A DNA stretch of 64,000 nucleotides from an uncultured Dokdonia sp. (GTDB lineage Bacteria; Bacteroidota; Bacteroidia; Flavobacteriales; Flavobacteriaceae): the NCBI RefSeq assembly GCF_947492815.1, contig NZ_CANLOB010000002.1, forward strand, positions 124,001 through 188,000, in the 5' to 3' direction. The translations under genes were made by a program, and so were the position numbers. The notes beneath the pieces were generated by a model. It worked only from the letters and a program-made list of their open reading frames with translations. It was not told the origin of the DNA and ran no database searches. This document shows, piece after piece, positions 18,637 to 27,649 of this stretch; position 1 is the first letter of the stretch; each line of letters begins with the position of its first letter.

Positions 18637-18759
18637 GATGATTGATGTTTAGATTAAAAATACTAATTTTCAGTTAGTTGTAGCTTTTAATTTTGTTAAA
18701 AGTAATGTTGTGTTATATAGACTTCATATGTGTCATAAATTATCTCAAATTTGAAGATG

Positions 18760-18783
18760 TATACGCTTTCGCGAAAGCGTATA
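18760..18783. repeat. Palindromic repeat copy, intergenic, full 24-bp form
   Basis: The longest perfect copy in the window: TATACGCTTTCG followed directly by its exact reverse complement. It lies just after the stop of the alpha/beta hydrolase gene. Confidence 0.97.
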
Positions 18784-18797
18784 ATAGAAGCATCAAA

Positions 18798-21188
18798 CTA
18801 GTAGTTCATAAAACCAATGTCATCTATAATAATAACTCCCTCTGTAGTTTTGTCAAAAACAAAATCAATCCTTTGAATGGAAGTAATATCAAAAGAAATG
18901 TTTCGTAATTGAATGTCTTCAAGCGGATATGAAAATGTTTGAAATACGGTCTCAGATTGATCATCATTTGTGATAAATTGAGATTTCCATAACCGAACTT
19001 TTAATTCACGTTGTAGGGAAGAAAAATGACTTAAAGGAAAAACAATGACCTCTCCAGTACTATCTGTGATTTGTATAGAAAAATCAATAGGGTCTTTAGG
19101 AGCATCTTCTTCTTTAGAATCACTTTCGTCACTTTCAGAAGTTTCTTCTTCTTCTTCTTCTTCTTCTTCTTCTTCTTCTTCTTCTTCTTCTTCTGCATTA
19201 TCATCTTGATTCGTATCTGAATTTACCCATTTACCGCTAGATTTTGGATTTGAATCTTCTGTAGATGCTGCCATTGAAAAAGTAAACACACTTGTACTAT
19301 CTATCGTTTTTAATGTATCCGCTATATGTATAGAATAGGTGGCTCGGATAGAGTCAGGAATAGGTTCTCCCTTTTCTATATCCTTATAATGCCAGCCTAT
19401 ATGGGCAGCACGACTTCCTTTTTTACTCCATTTCAGTTTGATTTCCTGTTCTCTCCAAACAGATAAATGTTCTGAAGTAAGTGTAATACGATCGTTTGTT
19501 GCTGTGTTTACATTGAAATCTTCATCAAATGAAGCCAATGCCTGAAAACTAGCATCTTTATATTGATTCAGGTAAATAGTTTTAGGTAGCCAGTCTTTTC
19601 CTTTTCGAGAATCTTTAAATAAAGGACGATACGTACTATTATTTTTAAGAGTGGTCTCTAAAAAAGCACTTATATATACACTTGCTATTTTTCGTTGATC
19701 TTCTCCAGATAATAATGGTTTGTTGTTTAGAAATCGTGTAAATGCCCCAGTGTCATTATCTCCCCAACTAGTATTGAATTGTCCATGATTGGCTCCTTGA
19801 ATATATATTCCTGATTTAAAATAATCAGTACTATCAGAAAAAGTGATACGCTCGTATTGTTTAGATCCTGAAAAAGAATCGACATCACTGTCATGAGATC
19901 CATGTAAAACAAGGTAATTAATGTCTTCTAACGAGGTACGTGTATCTCCAGGTTGATATTGCCCATCTACAGGAGCAATAGCAATAATGGATTGAATATC
20001 ATAATTGTAGTTTAATGAAATGGTAGCGTCATCATAGTAATACGGCATCTTGTTAAGCAAAGCCGCATGTCCCACAGCTTCACCTCCACGAGAATGACCA
20101 ATAAGTCCCAGTTTTGTAGTGTCTACTTTATTGTAAAACTGACTGCTTTTATCTTTATTCCATTCATGCCATACTCGTAAGTGCTCTAGGAGCATCCAGC
20201 CACGAGCATCATTTTCTTCTTCTAGACCTCCAGTAACATCAGTAAAAGAACTATTTAGAAAATTTTCATCTACTGAGACAAAAATGATTCCGCGTGAGGC
20301 AAGTAGTTCTCCCAAATATTCATATCCAACATCTGAAAAATCTTGCATTGGGTGATTACCATGTACAGTAAGTACTAATGGAAAAGGACCTTCTCCTTCG
20401 GGATACCATGCATACCCATTTACTGGTAATGCTTTAGCGTCAAAACCCCAAAACTTTTCTCTATACCAACCAGCAAATCCCTTCCAATTATCTAGAAAAG
20501 GAACTCCATTTACAGAAGTTGTCTTTATTGTAACTGCTTCGGCAAATTCAGGCCTATGTGTATCTGTACCACTTCCATACGTAAGTGTTTTTACGTTATA
20601 AGTTCCTTTTTCTGCAGGAGATGCCGCTTGTATATTTTGTATCTCTGAACTATTCTGGGAAGCAGCATTAACTATGGGTTTGGCATCAAATCCTACTGGT
20701 AAGTATCCTATAATAGTTCCTATAAGCCCTCCTAAACTAATGCCGAGTCCTAATAAGGTAATTCCCTTTTTAAGAGGCGTCAATTTTTTAAATGTCCCTT
20801 TTGAAAAGACAGCAATAGCAGCGCCTAATAATGATAAAATAAGAATAGCTGCGATTACATAAATACCTTCAAAAGCCAATGCAAAAAGAAGTAACGGAAT
20901 AGAAATTAATAAAGCCCGTTTATATCCTTTGGGAATGTTGTTGAATTTTTTTAACGCCCATAAACTTATACAAACAGAAAGAACGCATAAAATGATAAAA
21001 CTAATAAAGAGGAGTAATAACCATGGATCTTTAGATGCAGAAGTAATCCAAATAGCAAAGCATAAAAAGAGAAAAATTGCCCCTGTCAGTAATGCATATG
21101 TTGCTCCCTTTGTAGCTGTTTTTCCAGGGGTAATTTTAGCTAGTTGAGTAAATGTCCACTTTTTAGGCTTCTTAAAGAATCGTATCAT
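18798..21188 (-). CDS. Large membrane-anchored alpha/beta hydrolase with poly-Glu tract
   Basis: This 796-aa protein starts with about five membrane helices between residues 28 and 165. A large extracytoplasmic alpha/beta hydrolase region follows, with WYPEGEGPFPLVLTVHGNHP (oxyanion region), the nucleophile elbow LGLIGHSRGGEAVGH near residue 363, and later VLHGSHDSDVDSFSG and GANHGQFN, which supply Asp and His. The C-terminal third is beta-rich and is interrupted by an acidic linker with 17 consecutive Glu. It is probably an esterase, lipase or peptidase-like enzyme; substrate unknown. It is divergent from the TonB receptor at 21284, with 95 bp between them. Confidence 0.8.
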   Translation of the reverse strand: MIRFFKKPKKWTFTQLAKITPGKTATKGATYALLTGAIFLFLCFAIWITSASKDPWLLLLFISFIILCVLSVCISLWALKKFNNIPKGYKRALLISIPLLLFALAFEGIYVIAAILILSLLGAAIAVFSKGTFKKLTPLKKGITLLGLGISLGGLIGTIIGYLPVGFDAKPIVNAASQNSSEIQNIQAASPAEKGTYNVKTLTYGSGTDTHRPEFAEAVTIKTTSVNGVPFLDNWKGFAGWYREKFWGFDAKALPVNGYAWYPEGEGPFPLVLTVHGNHPMQDFSDVGYEYLGELLASRGIIFVSVDENFLNSSFTDVTGGLEEENDARGWMLLEHLRVWHEWNKDKSSQFYNKVDTTKLGLIGHSRGGEAVGHAALLNKMPYYYDDATISLNYNYDIQSIIAIAPVDGQYQPGDTRTSLEDINYLVLHGSHDSDVDSFSGSKQYERITFSDSTDYFKSGIYIQGANHGQFNTSWGDNDTGAFTRFLNNKPLLSGEDQRKIASVYISAFLETTLKNNSTYRPLFKDSRKGKDWLPKTIYLNQYKDASFQALASFDEDFNVNTATNDRITLTSEHLSVWREQEIKLKWSKKGSRAAHIGWHYKDIEKGEPIPDSIRATYSIHIADTLKTIDSTSVFTFSMAASTEDSNPKSSGKWVNSDTNQDDNAEEEEEEEEEEEEEEEEETSESDESDSKEEDAPKDPIDFSIQITDSTGEVIVFPLSHFSSLQRELKVRLWKSQFITNDDQSETVFQTFSYPLEDIQLRNISFDITSIQRIDFVFDKTTEGVIIIDDIGFMNY
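19143..19193. repeat. Trinucleotide microsatellite, (TTC)17 / (GAA)17
   Basis: Seventeen uninterrupted TTC units on the plus strand encode 17 Glu residues in the hydrolase on the minus strand. Unit size is three, so slippage changes linker length without breaking the frame. Confidence 0.97.
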
Positions 21189-21283
21189 GAGTTGTTAGTT
21201 AGTCTCTTAAAGATACCTTAATTTTCTAACTTTATTTTGAGGTTTCTACACAAGGACGTACTTTTCAAAAAAATAACAATCCG

Positions 21284-23320
21284 TTGAAAAAGATTTTACT
21301 TAGCACTCTTGGTTTATTCCTATGTATGATACATCTTGGTTATAGTCAAACTGATCCCGTGCCGTCCCAAAAATTAGATACTGTTTTTTTACAATCTTCT
21401 CGTATCAATAGTACGCTTCAAAAGTTGCCTGCTGCTGTGTCTGTATATCAAACAACGCGAGATGATGCCACAAGACAACAGCTTTCTTTACAAGAATTTA
21501 CACAGCAAAGCCCTGGTCTATTTGCACAAAACACCAATAATTTTGCACAAGATTTACGTATTTCTATACGCGGTTTTGGTGCGAGAGCTGCTTTTGGAAT
21601 ACGTGGTATCAAGTTAATAGTAGATGGAATTCCAGAAACCACACCAGATGGTCAAGGACAATTAGATAATCTTACATTAGGGATTATAGATCGCATCGAA
21701 GTATTAAAAGGACCCAGTTCCAGTTTATATGGAAATGCATCTGGAGGTGTCATTGATATCCAAACTATAGATAACGTAGAAAAGCCTTTTTCTCATTGGA
21801 AAGGAAGTGTAGGTTCTTATGGATTTCAGAACTTTCAAGCAACAGGCGGTATCAATTCTGAAAACGCAACCTATATATTTCATGGAAATTATGTGGCTTC
21901 TGATGGCTACCGAGACCAAAGTGGTTTCCAACAAGTAAACACCAATTTTAAAGCAAAATTTGATGTTAGTGATCGTTTAACTATACGAGCACTGCTTAAT
22001 TACAGCGACTCTCCCGAAGCAGACGATCCGGGTAGTTTAACCTTGGAAGCTGTTCAAGAAAATAGGAGACAAGCCAGAGATAGAAATGTCCTTTTTGAAA
22101 CTGGAGAGGCTATACGTCAATTTAAGATAGGGATCAGTACTACGTGGACTAAAAATAAATTTACAACTGTAGATAGTTATTTGTTTTATAATAACAGACA
22201 GTTTGATGGAAAACTCCCTTTTGAGTTTGGCGGTATTGTAGATTTAGGAAGAGATTACTTAGGACAAGGAACATCTATTACCTATTCAAAAGGACGGAAT
22301 ACCTTAAAAGCAGGTTATGATTTTGCCTATCAGAATGACGACAGACAACGTTTTAGAAATCTGGAAGGAACACAAGGAGATCAAACCCTAAACCAGAAAG
22401 AACGCTTTACAAATCTAGGGATATACGTGACAGATCATTTAGAAATTGATAAATGGTATATTACAGGAGGGATTCGTTTTGATTATAATAAACTCACAGC
22501 AGATGATGCTTTTTTAGGCAATGGTGACGACTCTGATGATATTACATTAAATGCTGTAAACCCAAGTGTTGGGGTAAATTACGCTTTCGCGAAAGCGCAT
22601 AGCGTCTACACCAGTTTTTCCACAAGTTTTGAAACACCTGCGTTATCTGAACTCTCAGCAGATCCAAATGGAGATCAAGGATTTAATGAAGATTTAGAAG
22701 CACAGAAAGCCACTAATTATGAGATTGGATTTAAAGGACAGTTTGCCAATTCGTTTCGATACCAAGTAGCATTTTTCCGAATTGATACCCGAGATGACCT
22801 AGTGCCTTTTGAATTGGAAGCCTTTCCAGATCGTACGTTCTTTAGAAATGCTGGAAAAACAGCACGTAATGGGGTTGAGGTTGAAGGGGTATACGCTTTC
22901 GCGAAAGCGTGGACAGTATCAGCAGCCTATGCCTACTCTGATTTTACGTACGACGATTTCACAACACCTAACGGTACTTTTGATGGTAATGCATTGCCAG
23001 GTGTTCCAAAACACGTAGGGAATATAAGCGTACAATATCGCTCTGAAAAAGGATTTTATGCAGGACTCCAAACAGCTATCGTAGGATTGCAATATGCCAA
23101 TGATAGTAATGAAACAGAAGCACAAGGGTATGAAAATATAAACTTACGTAGCGGGTATGATTTTAAATATAAAAATGTAATCATACAACCTTATATTGGA
23201 ATCAATAATCTACTGGATCAGGAGTATACAGATAACGTACGTATCAATGCCTTTGGAGGACGCTTTTTTGAACCTGCACCTGGTTTTAATGGATATGGTG
23301 GAGTTGCAGTAAGGTTTTAG
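21284..23320 (+). CDS. TonB-dependent outer-membrane receptor
   Basis: This 678-aa protein uses a TTG start giving signal peptide MKKILLSTLGLFLCMIHLGYSQ. The plug domain spans about 30-150 (LPAAVSVYQ, ISIRGFGARAAFGIRGIKLIVDGIPETTPDGQ, IEVLKGPSSSLYGNASGGVIDIQ). The beta-barrel follows and ends in the outer-membrane signature GVAVRF. No carboxypeptidase-like N-terminal domain and no SusD partner are present, so this is more like a siderophore- or metal-type receptor (as in FecA/PbuE-like groups) than a polysaccharide one. Two palindromic repeats are translated in the barrel (YAFAKAH and YAFAKAW), each at a strand edge. Confidence 0.93.
   Translation: MKKILLSTLGLFLCMIHLGYSQTDPVPSQKLDTVFLQSSRINSTLQKLPAAVSVYQTTRDDATRQQLSLQEFTQQSPGLFAQNTNNFAQDLRISIRGFGARAAFGIRGIKLIVDGIPETTPDGQGQLDNLTLGIIDRIEVLKGPSSSLYGNASGGVIDIQTIDNVEKPFSHWKGSVGSYGFQNFQATGGINSENATYIFHGNYVASDGYRDQSGFQQVNTNFKAKFDVSDRLTIRALLNYSDSPEADDPGSLTLEAVQENRRQARDRNVLFETGEAIRQFKIGISTTWTKNKFTTVDSYLFYNNRQFDGKLPFEFGGIVDLGRDYLGQGTSITYSKGRNTLKAGYDFAYQNDDRQRFRNLEGTQGDQTLNQKERFTNLGIYVTDHLEIDKWYITGGIRFDYNKLTADDAFLGNGDDSDDITLNAVNPSVGVNYAFAKAHSVYTSFSTSFETPALSELSADPNGDQGFNEDLEAQKATNYEIGFKGQFANSFRYQVAFFRIDTRDDLVPFELEAFPDRTFFRNAGKTARNGVEVEGVYAFAKAWTVSAAYAYSDFTYDDFTTPNGTFDGNALPGVPKHVGNISVQYRSEKGFYAGLQTAIVGLQYANDSNETEAQGYENINLRSGYDFKYKNVIIQPYIGINNLLDQEYTDNVRINAFGGRFFEPAPGFNGYGGVAVRF
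22582..22597. repeat. Palindromic repeat copy, in coding sequence (AFAKA frame)
   Basis: CGCTTTCGCGAAAGCG in the TonB receptor gene is read in VNYAFAKAHSVYTS. Confidence 0.95.
22893..22910. repeat. Palindromic repeat copy, in coding sequence (AFAKA frame)
   Basis: ACGCTTTCGCGAAAGCGT, the second copy in the TonB receptor gene, about 310 bp after the first, is read in GVYAFAKAWTVSA. Confidence 0.95.
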
Positions 23321-23470
23321 TCAGGAGTCAGTAAAATATATAAGTTATGATTTTCTTTTTAAGAGTTCCTAGAAAATAAGGTTAGGGAGTTTTATAAAAG
23401 ATATATAAGTTATTACTATAATGATTGTATTGAAAGATCAGATTTTTTTTCATAAACTCATAAACCCTAG

Positions 23471-24229
23471 ATGACAGATATTCAATTGTACATAATAGCT
23501 ATTATAGGAGCTATGTTTGCTGGTGGAATTAATACGCTTGCGGGAAATGGAAGTGCTATTACCTTAACGATCTTAACAGAAGTACTTGGACTTACACCTA
23601 ATATGGCCAATGGAACCAATCGTATAGGAGTCTTTACACAATGTACAGCTACTTCATGGGTGTTTTACAAAAATGGAAAACTCAATCTGTCGAACACAAA
23701 AAAATACGTATATCCCATTTTTATTGGAGCTATTGCTGGTGCTATTCTAGCACTTAACGTAAGTAATGAGCAATTCAGAGCGGTATTTCGATTTATGATG
23801 GTATTTATGCTGATTGCAGTCTTGGTAAAACCTAAAAGGTGGTTACGTAAAACTGATGCCGATTTTCAACCTAAATGGTATATATATTGGCCGTTGCTCC
23901 TTGCATTGGGTTTTTATGGAGGATTTATTCAAATGGGAATGGGCGTATTCTTTTTGATTATTATGGTGCTAGGGATGCGTCTTAATATTATTGAAGGGAA
24001 TGCCTTAAAATCATTTGTGATTGCGTTATATACTTTGGTGATCATATTTTTGTTCCATTATCAGGGATTGATTGATTGGAAACTAGGAGGTGTGATGGCA
24101 ATAGGGCAAACCATAGGAGGTTATTTTACTGCCCGATTTGCTAGTAAGAGCAAATGGGCAGATCAAGTAGCCTATTATGTGCTTATTGTGGTTTTGATAG
24201 TGGCTATTGGGAAACTGTTTTTTACTTAA
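23471..24229 (+). CDS. TauE/SafE (TSUP) family permease
   Basis: This 252-aa protein has about eight predicted membrane helices and the family signature near the N-terminus (FAGGINTLAGNGSAITLTIL ... MANGTNRIGVF) and midpoint (GGFIQMGMGVFFLIIMVLGMRLNIIEGNALKSFV). Members move sulfite, sulfonates or other small anions across the inner membrane; the substrate here is not predictable. It is on the same strand as the TonB receptor, 150 bp downstream. Confidence 0.88.
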   Translation: MTDIQLYIIAIIGAMFAGGINTLAGNGSAITLTILTEVLGLTPNMANGTNRIGVFTQCTATSWVFYKNGKLNLSNTKKYVYPIFIGAIAGAILALNVSNEQFRAVFRFMMVFMLIAVLVKPKRWLRKTDADFQPKWYIYWPLLLALGFYGGFIQMGMGVFFLIIMVLGMRLNIIEGNALKSFVIALYTLVIIFLFHYQGLIDWKLGGVMAIGQTIGGYFTARFASKSKWADQVAYYVLIVVLIVAIGKLFFT

Positions 24230-24297
24230 GTTTTAAAACCTCTTATAAATTTTCTTAGGTTTATTTTATGATTAAATGATTGATTGTCAGTATGCAG

Positions 24298-25371
24298 TTA
24301 AAACTCAGCAAAACGTCTGTCTTCTATAAAATCATTGTCTGTCAATGTTTTTAAGAATGCGATTAATTGTACTTTTTCTTCTGGACTAATATCAAGTCCA
24401 AATGTGCCGTCAGGACGTCTAAATTGATCATCTAGTGTTGGACTATCTACCATGCCATCGGTATAAAAATCAAGTACATCTTCCAGCGTTCCTAAACGAC
24501 CATCATGCATATATGGAAATGTGATTTCTATATTACGTAAACTAGGTACTTTAAATTTGCGATTATCAGTTGATAACCCAGTAACACGCTCACGTCCTAT
24601 ATCATTATACACTGGATCTATAGGGAGACCATTATTGCGATACGACTGATCTGTCTGTAAAGTGCCTGCATGGCAAGAAGCACATTTGGTGTTAAATACC
24701 GCACGACCTGCATGTTCTTGATCTGTAAATGTAACAGCTTCGCCACGTTCCCATTTATCATATTTAGAATTAGCACTTACCATCATGACCATAAATTGTG
24801 ATAAGGCTTTAAACATTCTATCAGCACTTACACCTTCAGATCCGAAAGCTTCTGCAAATAGTGTAGGGTAGTCATCATCTGCACTTAACTTTGAAAGTAC
24901 ATTAGATACTGTTTCATTCATTTCTACTTCTGCCGTGATAGGAATAATAGGTTGTGTGTCTAGAAATGTAGCAGCGCCATCCCATGTAAATTCATTCATA
25001 AAGGCTAGATTATGTAACGGTTGTGCATTACGTGTCCCTATTTGCCCATCTACGCCATGACTTGTAATATGGGTATGATGTGTAAATGAAAAGGATTGAA
25101 TATGACAAAATCCGCAAGAAACTACACCATCTGAAGCTAATTGCCCGTCATAGAATAGTTTTTTACCTAATTCAAACCCTTTTTCAGTAGGAGGGTTTTG
25201 TGCAATACTATAAGTCGCATCAGGAAAATTAGAAGGCACCGTAAAATCCAACAACGGATTTGTAACCGTCATAGCATCATCATCTGTAGGAGTTGTTGCA
25301 TCCCCATCACTAGCGTCTGAACTACAGCTCCAACAAAAAAGGATCAATATAAAATAGTATGCTATTTTCAT
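24298..25371 (-). CDS. Di-haem cytochrome c peroxidase family protein, MbnH/MauG-like
   Basis: This 357-aa lipoprotein (signal ending FILILFCWSC) has two c-type haem sites, CGFCH at residues 86-90 and CASCH at 230-234, plus IGRERVTGLSTDNRKFKVPSLRNIEITFPYMHDGRLGTLEDVLDFY, the CCP/MauG C-terminal signature. It directly follows and overlaps by one base an MbnP-like gene. In the known MbnP-MbnH pair, the di-haem enzyme oxidises a Trp of MbnP to kynurenine to build a copper site; the same relation is inferred here. It is the last gene of a five-gene operon. Confidence 0.88.
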   Translation of the reverse strand: MKIAYYFILILFCWSCSSDASDGDATTPTDDDAMTVTNPLLDFTVPSNFPDATYSIAQNPPTEKGFELGKKLFYDGQLASDGVVSCGFCHIQSFSFTHHTHITSHGVDGQIGTRNAQPLHNLAFMNEFTWDGAATFLDTQPIIPITAEVEMNETVSNVLSKLSADDDYPTLFAEAFGSEGVSADRMFKALSQFMVMMVSANSKYDKWERGEAVTFTDQEHAGRAVFNTKCASCHAGTLQTDQSYRNNGLPIDPVYNDIGRERVTGLSTDNRKFKVPSLRNIEITFPYMHDGRLGTLEDVLDFYTDGMVDSPTLDDQFRRPDGTFGLDISPEEKVQLIAFLKTLTDNDFIEDRRFAEF

Positions 25372-26135
25372 TATTCAATGATACTAAAAGCAGTGCTTGT
25401 GTTTTCTGCAATTTTTGGTGCATTTTCAGGATCAACCATGATTTCATTTTTTTCTTCTAAAGAAAGTGTATGAACACTATCAAAGATTTTAGCTACATCA
25501 AATTGAATGGTTTTCGACATCGTATTTTCGCCGCTTATTTGAAACTCGTTCAGAGTAAGTGTTACTTCTTTGTAATTGTCAAGGTTTGCACCATGACTTC
25601 CTACGTGATATAGGAAAGGAGTTACATCATCAGGATTTGTAGCATCAGTAAAATCACCTTCAAACTTTAAAAACTTATATCCAGCAGACCATGTCCATAA
25701 CATGCCTGCTTCTTCAGCTAATGGAATAAAATTAAGTGTTCCAGACTCGATAGGGTATTTTGTTGGATCTACTCCAAAACCAAATTTGATCCCTTTATAA
25801 GTATCCGCTGGAATATCAGATAAATTAGCAGTTTTACTTCCGTCTTCATTAATCAAGAAATAACTGTTTTCTACGGGATATATATATTCCGTATTATCTG
25901 TTTTGATTAATGTAATATTAGAAATGATATACTTTAATTCATTTATAGTATAGGTTTCATTGCTGCTGTTTGTATAGGTGACAGGAGCCATCGCTAAAGG
26001 GGTCCCATCTACAGTGTTTTCAAATACCAGATTAAGACTTCCGGGATCTGATATTATATTTCCAGGTTCATCATTATTATTACATGCGGTAAACAGGATA
26101 GCAACCCCTGCTAAAAGTGCAATATACTTTCTCAT
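25371..26135 (-). CDS. MbnP family copper-binding lipoprotein (predicted)
   Basis: This 254-aa protein has lipoprotein signal MRKYIALLAGVAILFTAC. The MbnP-type features are LNLVFENTVDGTPL near the start, YTINELKYIISNITL, VENSYFLINEDGS, IKFGFGVD and the diagnostic MLWTWSAGYKFLKFEG near residues 134-149, with two Trp of the kind one of which is oxidised in characterised MbnP. It ends with a beta-rich domain including HVGSHGANLDNYK. Its stop codon shares one base with the start of the di-haem partner, so the two are translationally coupled. Confidence 0.85.
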   Translation of the reverse strand: MRKYIALLAGVAILFTACNNNDEPGNIISDPGSLNLVFENTVDGTPLAMAPVTYTNSSNETYTINELKYIISNITLIKTDNTEYIYPVENSYFLINEDGSKTANLSDIPADTYKGIKFGFGVDPTKYPIESGTLNFIPLAEEAGMLWTWSAGYKFLKFEGDFTDATNPDDVTPFLYHVGSHGANLDNYKEVTLTLNEFQISGENTMSKTIQFDVAKIFDSVHTLSLEEKNEIMVDPENAPKIAENTSTAFSIIE

Positions 26136-26145
26136 ATCAATTTTC

Positions 26146-27633
26146 TTAGTTTATTTTTATTAATACTGCGTCTAGAGATCCATTACTACTTGTAAGTTCT
26201 CCAGTGTTACTTTGAGTTTCACCTGCAATGATGATATCTCCCTGATTGTTGGATGCGATTCCTAGCCCAAAATCAATACCATCTCCCCCGATAGCTCGTT
26301 GGTCTTGTAAATTACCATTATCATCTAATAAAGCAATCCAAATATCATTTTGACCTCCATTGGTAGTGACATCTATATCATTACTTCGTGAAGATCCTGT
26401 AATAGCAATTCCATTGGTTGTAGCCACTACAGCTCTGGCAGAATCAAAGTTGGTGCCTCCTAAGGTTTTTTCCCAAAGTAAACTACCTTGATCATTTATT
26501 TTGATTATCCAGACATCAGCATTACCATTAAATTCAGTGACATCACCATCATTACTTCGTGTATCACCAGCAATGATATAATTACCATCAGCTGTTTTTG
26601 TGGCCGCATAAGCAATATCAATTTCTGATCCTCCAAAAGAACGTTCCCATACTAAGGTACCTGAAGCATCTAAACGTACTGCCCAGAAGTCGTAACTCCC
26701 TTTAGGATTTGCGATATCAAAATCATTACTTTCACTAGCGCCTATCATGAGAATGCCTCCATCATCTGCTTGTACCGTTGCGTATGCTCTATCGTTGTTA
26801 GTACCTCCAAAGTAGCGGCGCCATTCTTTATTACCATTGGCATCTAGTTTATGACCCCAAAACTCGCCAACACCATGTAGGGTAGCTCTTGTATCTGCAT
26901 CGTCAGATTCTGTAAGATCATTACCTTCTCCTCCTGAAGCGGTTACATCTAAAAATCCTGATGTAAAATACCCTCCATCTGAGGTTTGTATAATAGAAAA
27001 AGCCTGATCAGAACCCGGGAATCCGTAACTTTTTTCCCACTGAATTTCTCCTTGTGCATCTAACTTTACTACCCAGTGATCTTGAAACCCTTCATTTGTA
27101 CTTACATCACCATCACTACTTCTGCTATATCCTACCATTGCATATCCGCCATCAGAAGTTTGTATTACTTCTTCCCCACGATCATCATCAGTACCTCCAT
27201 AAGTTTTTGACCATTGTACGTTTCCTTCACTGTCTGTTTTTACAAGCCAATACATATTTACTTGGTTGCTATTATCTACAATGTCACCATCTATGCTTTG
27301 AGAGTATCCTAATGCTATAAATCCTCCATCGTTAGTGGCGGTTACATCGTGAAAAGTATCATCTTCACTTCCTCCATACACACGTGTAAAATCTAATGTA
27401 ATAGATACGGTTTCAGTATCAGGATCAGGTGTGTCTGTTTCTGTATCGGTACTATCTGGAGCTGGTAAGACAGCTTCATCTTCACTACAACTTATGAGCG
27501 CTGTAGTAACTAATAGAAGCGCAAGTGTATACCTTTTTGATATGTTCTGTATACGCTTTATCACTTCGTTCTCCCTTTGGTCGTGAATCTCACAAGTTCG
27601 ATTTCGCGAAAGCGTAAAAAGCAATTTTTTCAT
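26146..27633 (-). CDS. Lipoprotein with seven beta-propeller-like repeats
   Basis: The protein contains seven repeats of roughly 50-65 residues with the pattern W-x-[KR]-x-[YFL]-G-G-x-x-x-D ... DGG[YFI] ... DxWxVKLDxxG, predicting a seven-bladed propeller. A lipoprotein signal (TLALLLVTTALISC) precedes it. I use the ATG at 27633 (MKKLLFTLSRNRTC); this places a composite palindromic repeat inside the n-region, which becomes unusually long (about 47 residues before the lipobox Cys). A GTG at 27564 would give a normal 26-residue signal (MIKRIQNISKRYTL...). An ORF start at 27696 overlaps the upstream gene and is unlikely. It is the third gene of the operon, 16 bp after the previous one. Confidence 0.8.
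   Translation of the reverse strand: MKKLLFTLSRNRTCEIHDQRENEVIKRIQNISKRYTLALLLVTTALISCSEDEAVLPAPDSTDTETDTPDPDTETVSITLDFTRVYGGSEDDTFHDVTATNDGGFIALGYSQSIDGDIVDNSNQVNMYWLVKTDSEGNVQWSKTYGGTDDDRGEEVIQTSDGGYAMVGYSRSSDGDVSTNEGFQDHWVVKLDAQGEIQWEKSYGFPGSDQAFSIIQTSDGGYFTSGFLDVTASGGEGNDLTESDDADTRATLHGVGEFWGHKLDANGNKEWRRYFGGTNNDRAYATVQADDGGILMIGASESNDFDIANPKGSYDFWAVRLDASGTLVWERSFGGSEIDIAYAATKTADGNYIIAGDTRSNDGDVTEFNGNADVWIIKINDQGSLLWEKTLGGTNFDSARAVVATTNGIAITGSSRSNDIDVTTNGGQNDIWIALLDDNGNLQDQRAIGGDGIDFGLGIASNNQGDIIIAGETQSNTGELTSSNGSLDAVLIKIN
27550..27616. repeat. Composite palindromic repeat, type II 45-nt insert (coding)
   Basis: ATACGCTTT and CGCGAAAGCGTA, halves of the palindrome, are separated by 45 nt (27560-27604) that contain CTCCCTTTGGTCGTGAATCT. 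The same insert, of equal length and at the same position, is at 38567-38635. Here it lies at the 5' end of the propeller lipoprotein gene and keeps the frame. Confidence 0.9.
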
Positions 27634-27649
27634 TTCTCTTCTTCTTAAT

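Noticed and set aside
23336..23413. 13-bp direct repeat ATATATAAGTTAT at 23336-23348 and 23401-23413
   Set aside because: AT-rich, only two copies, no link to a promoter; likely chance.
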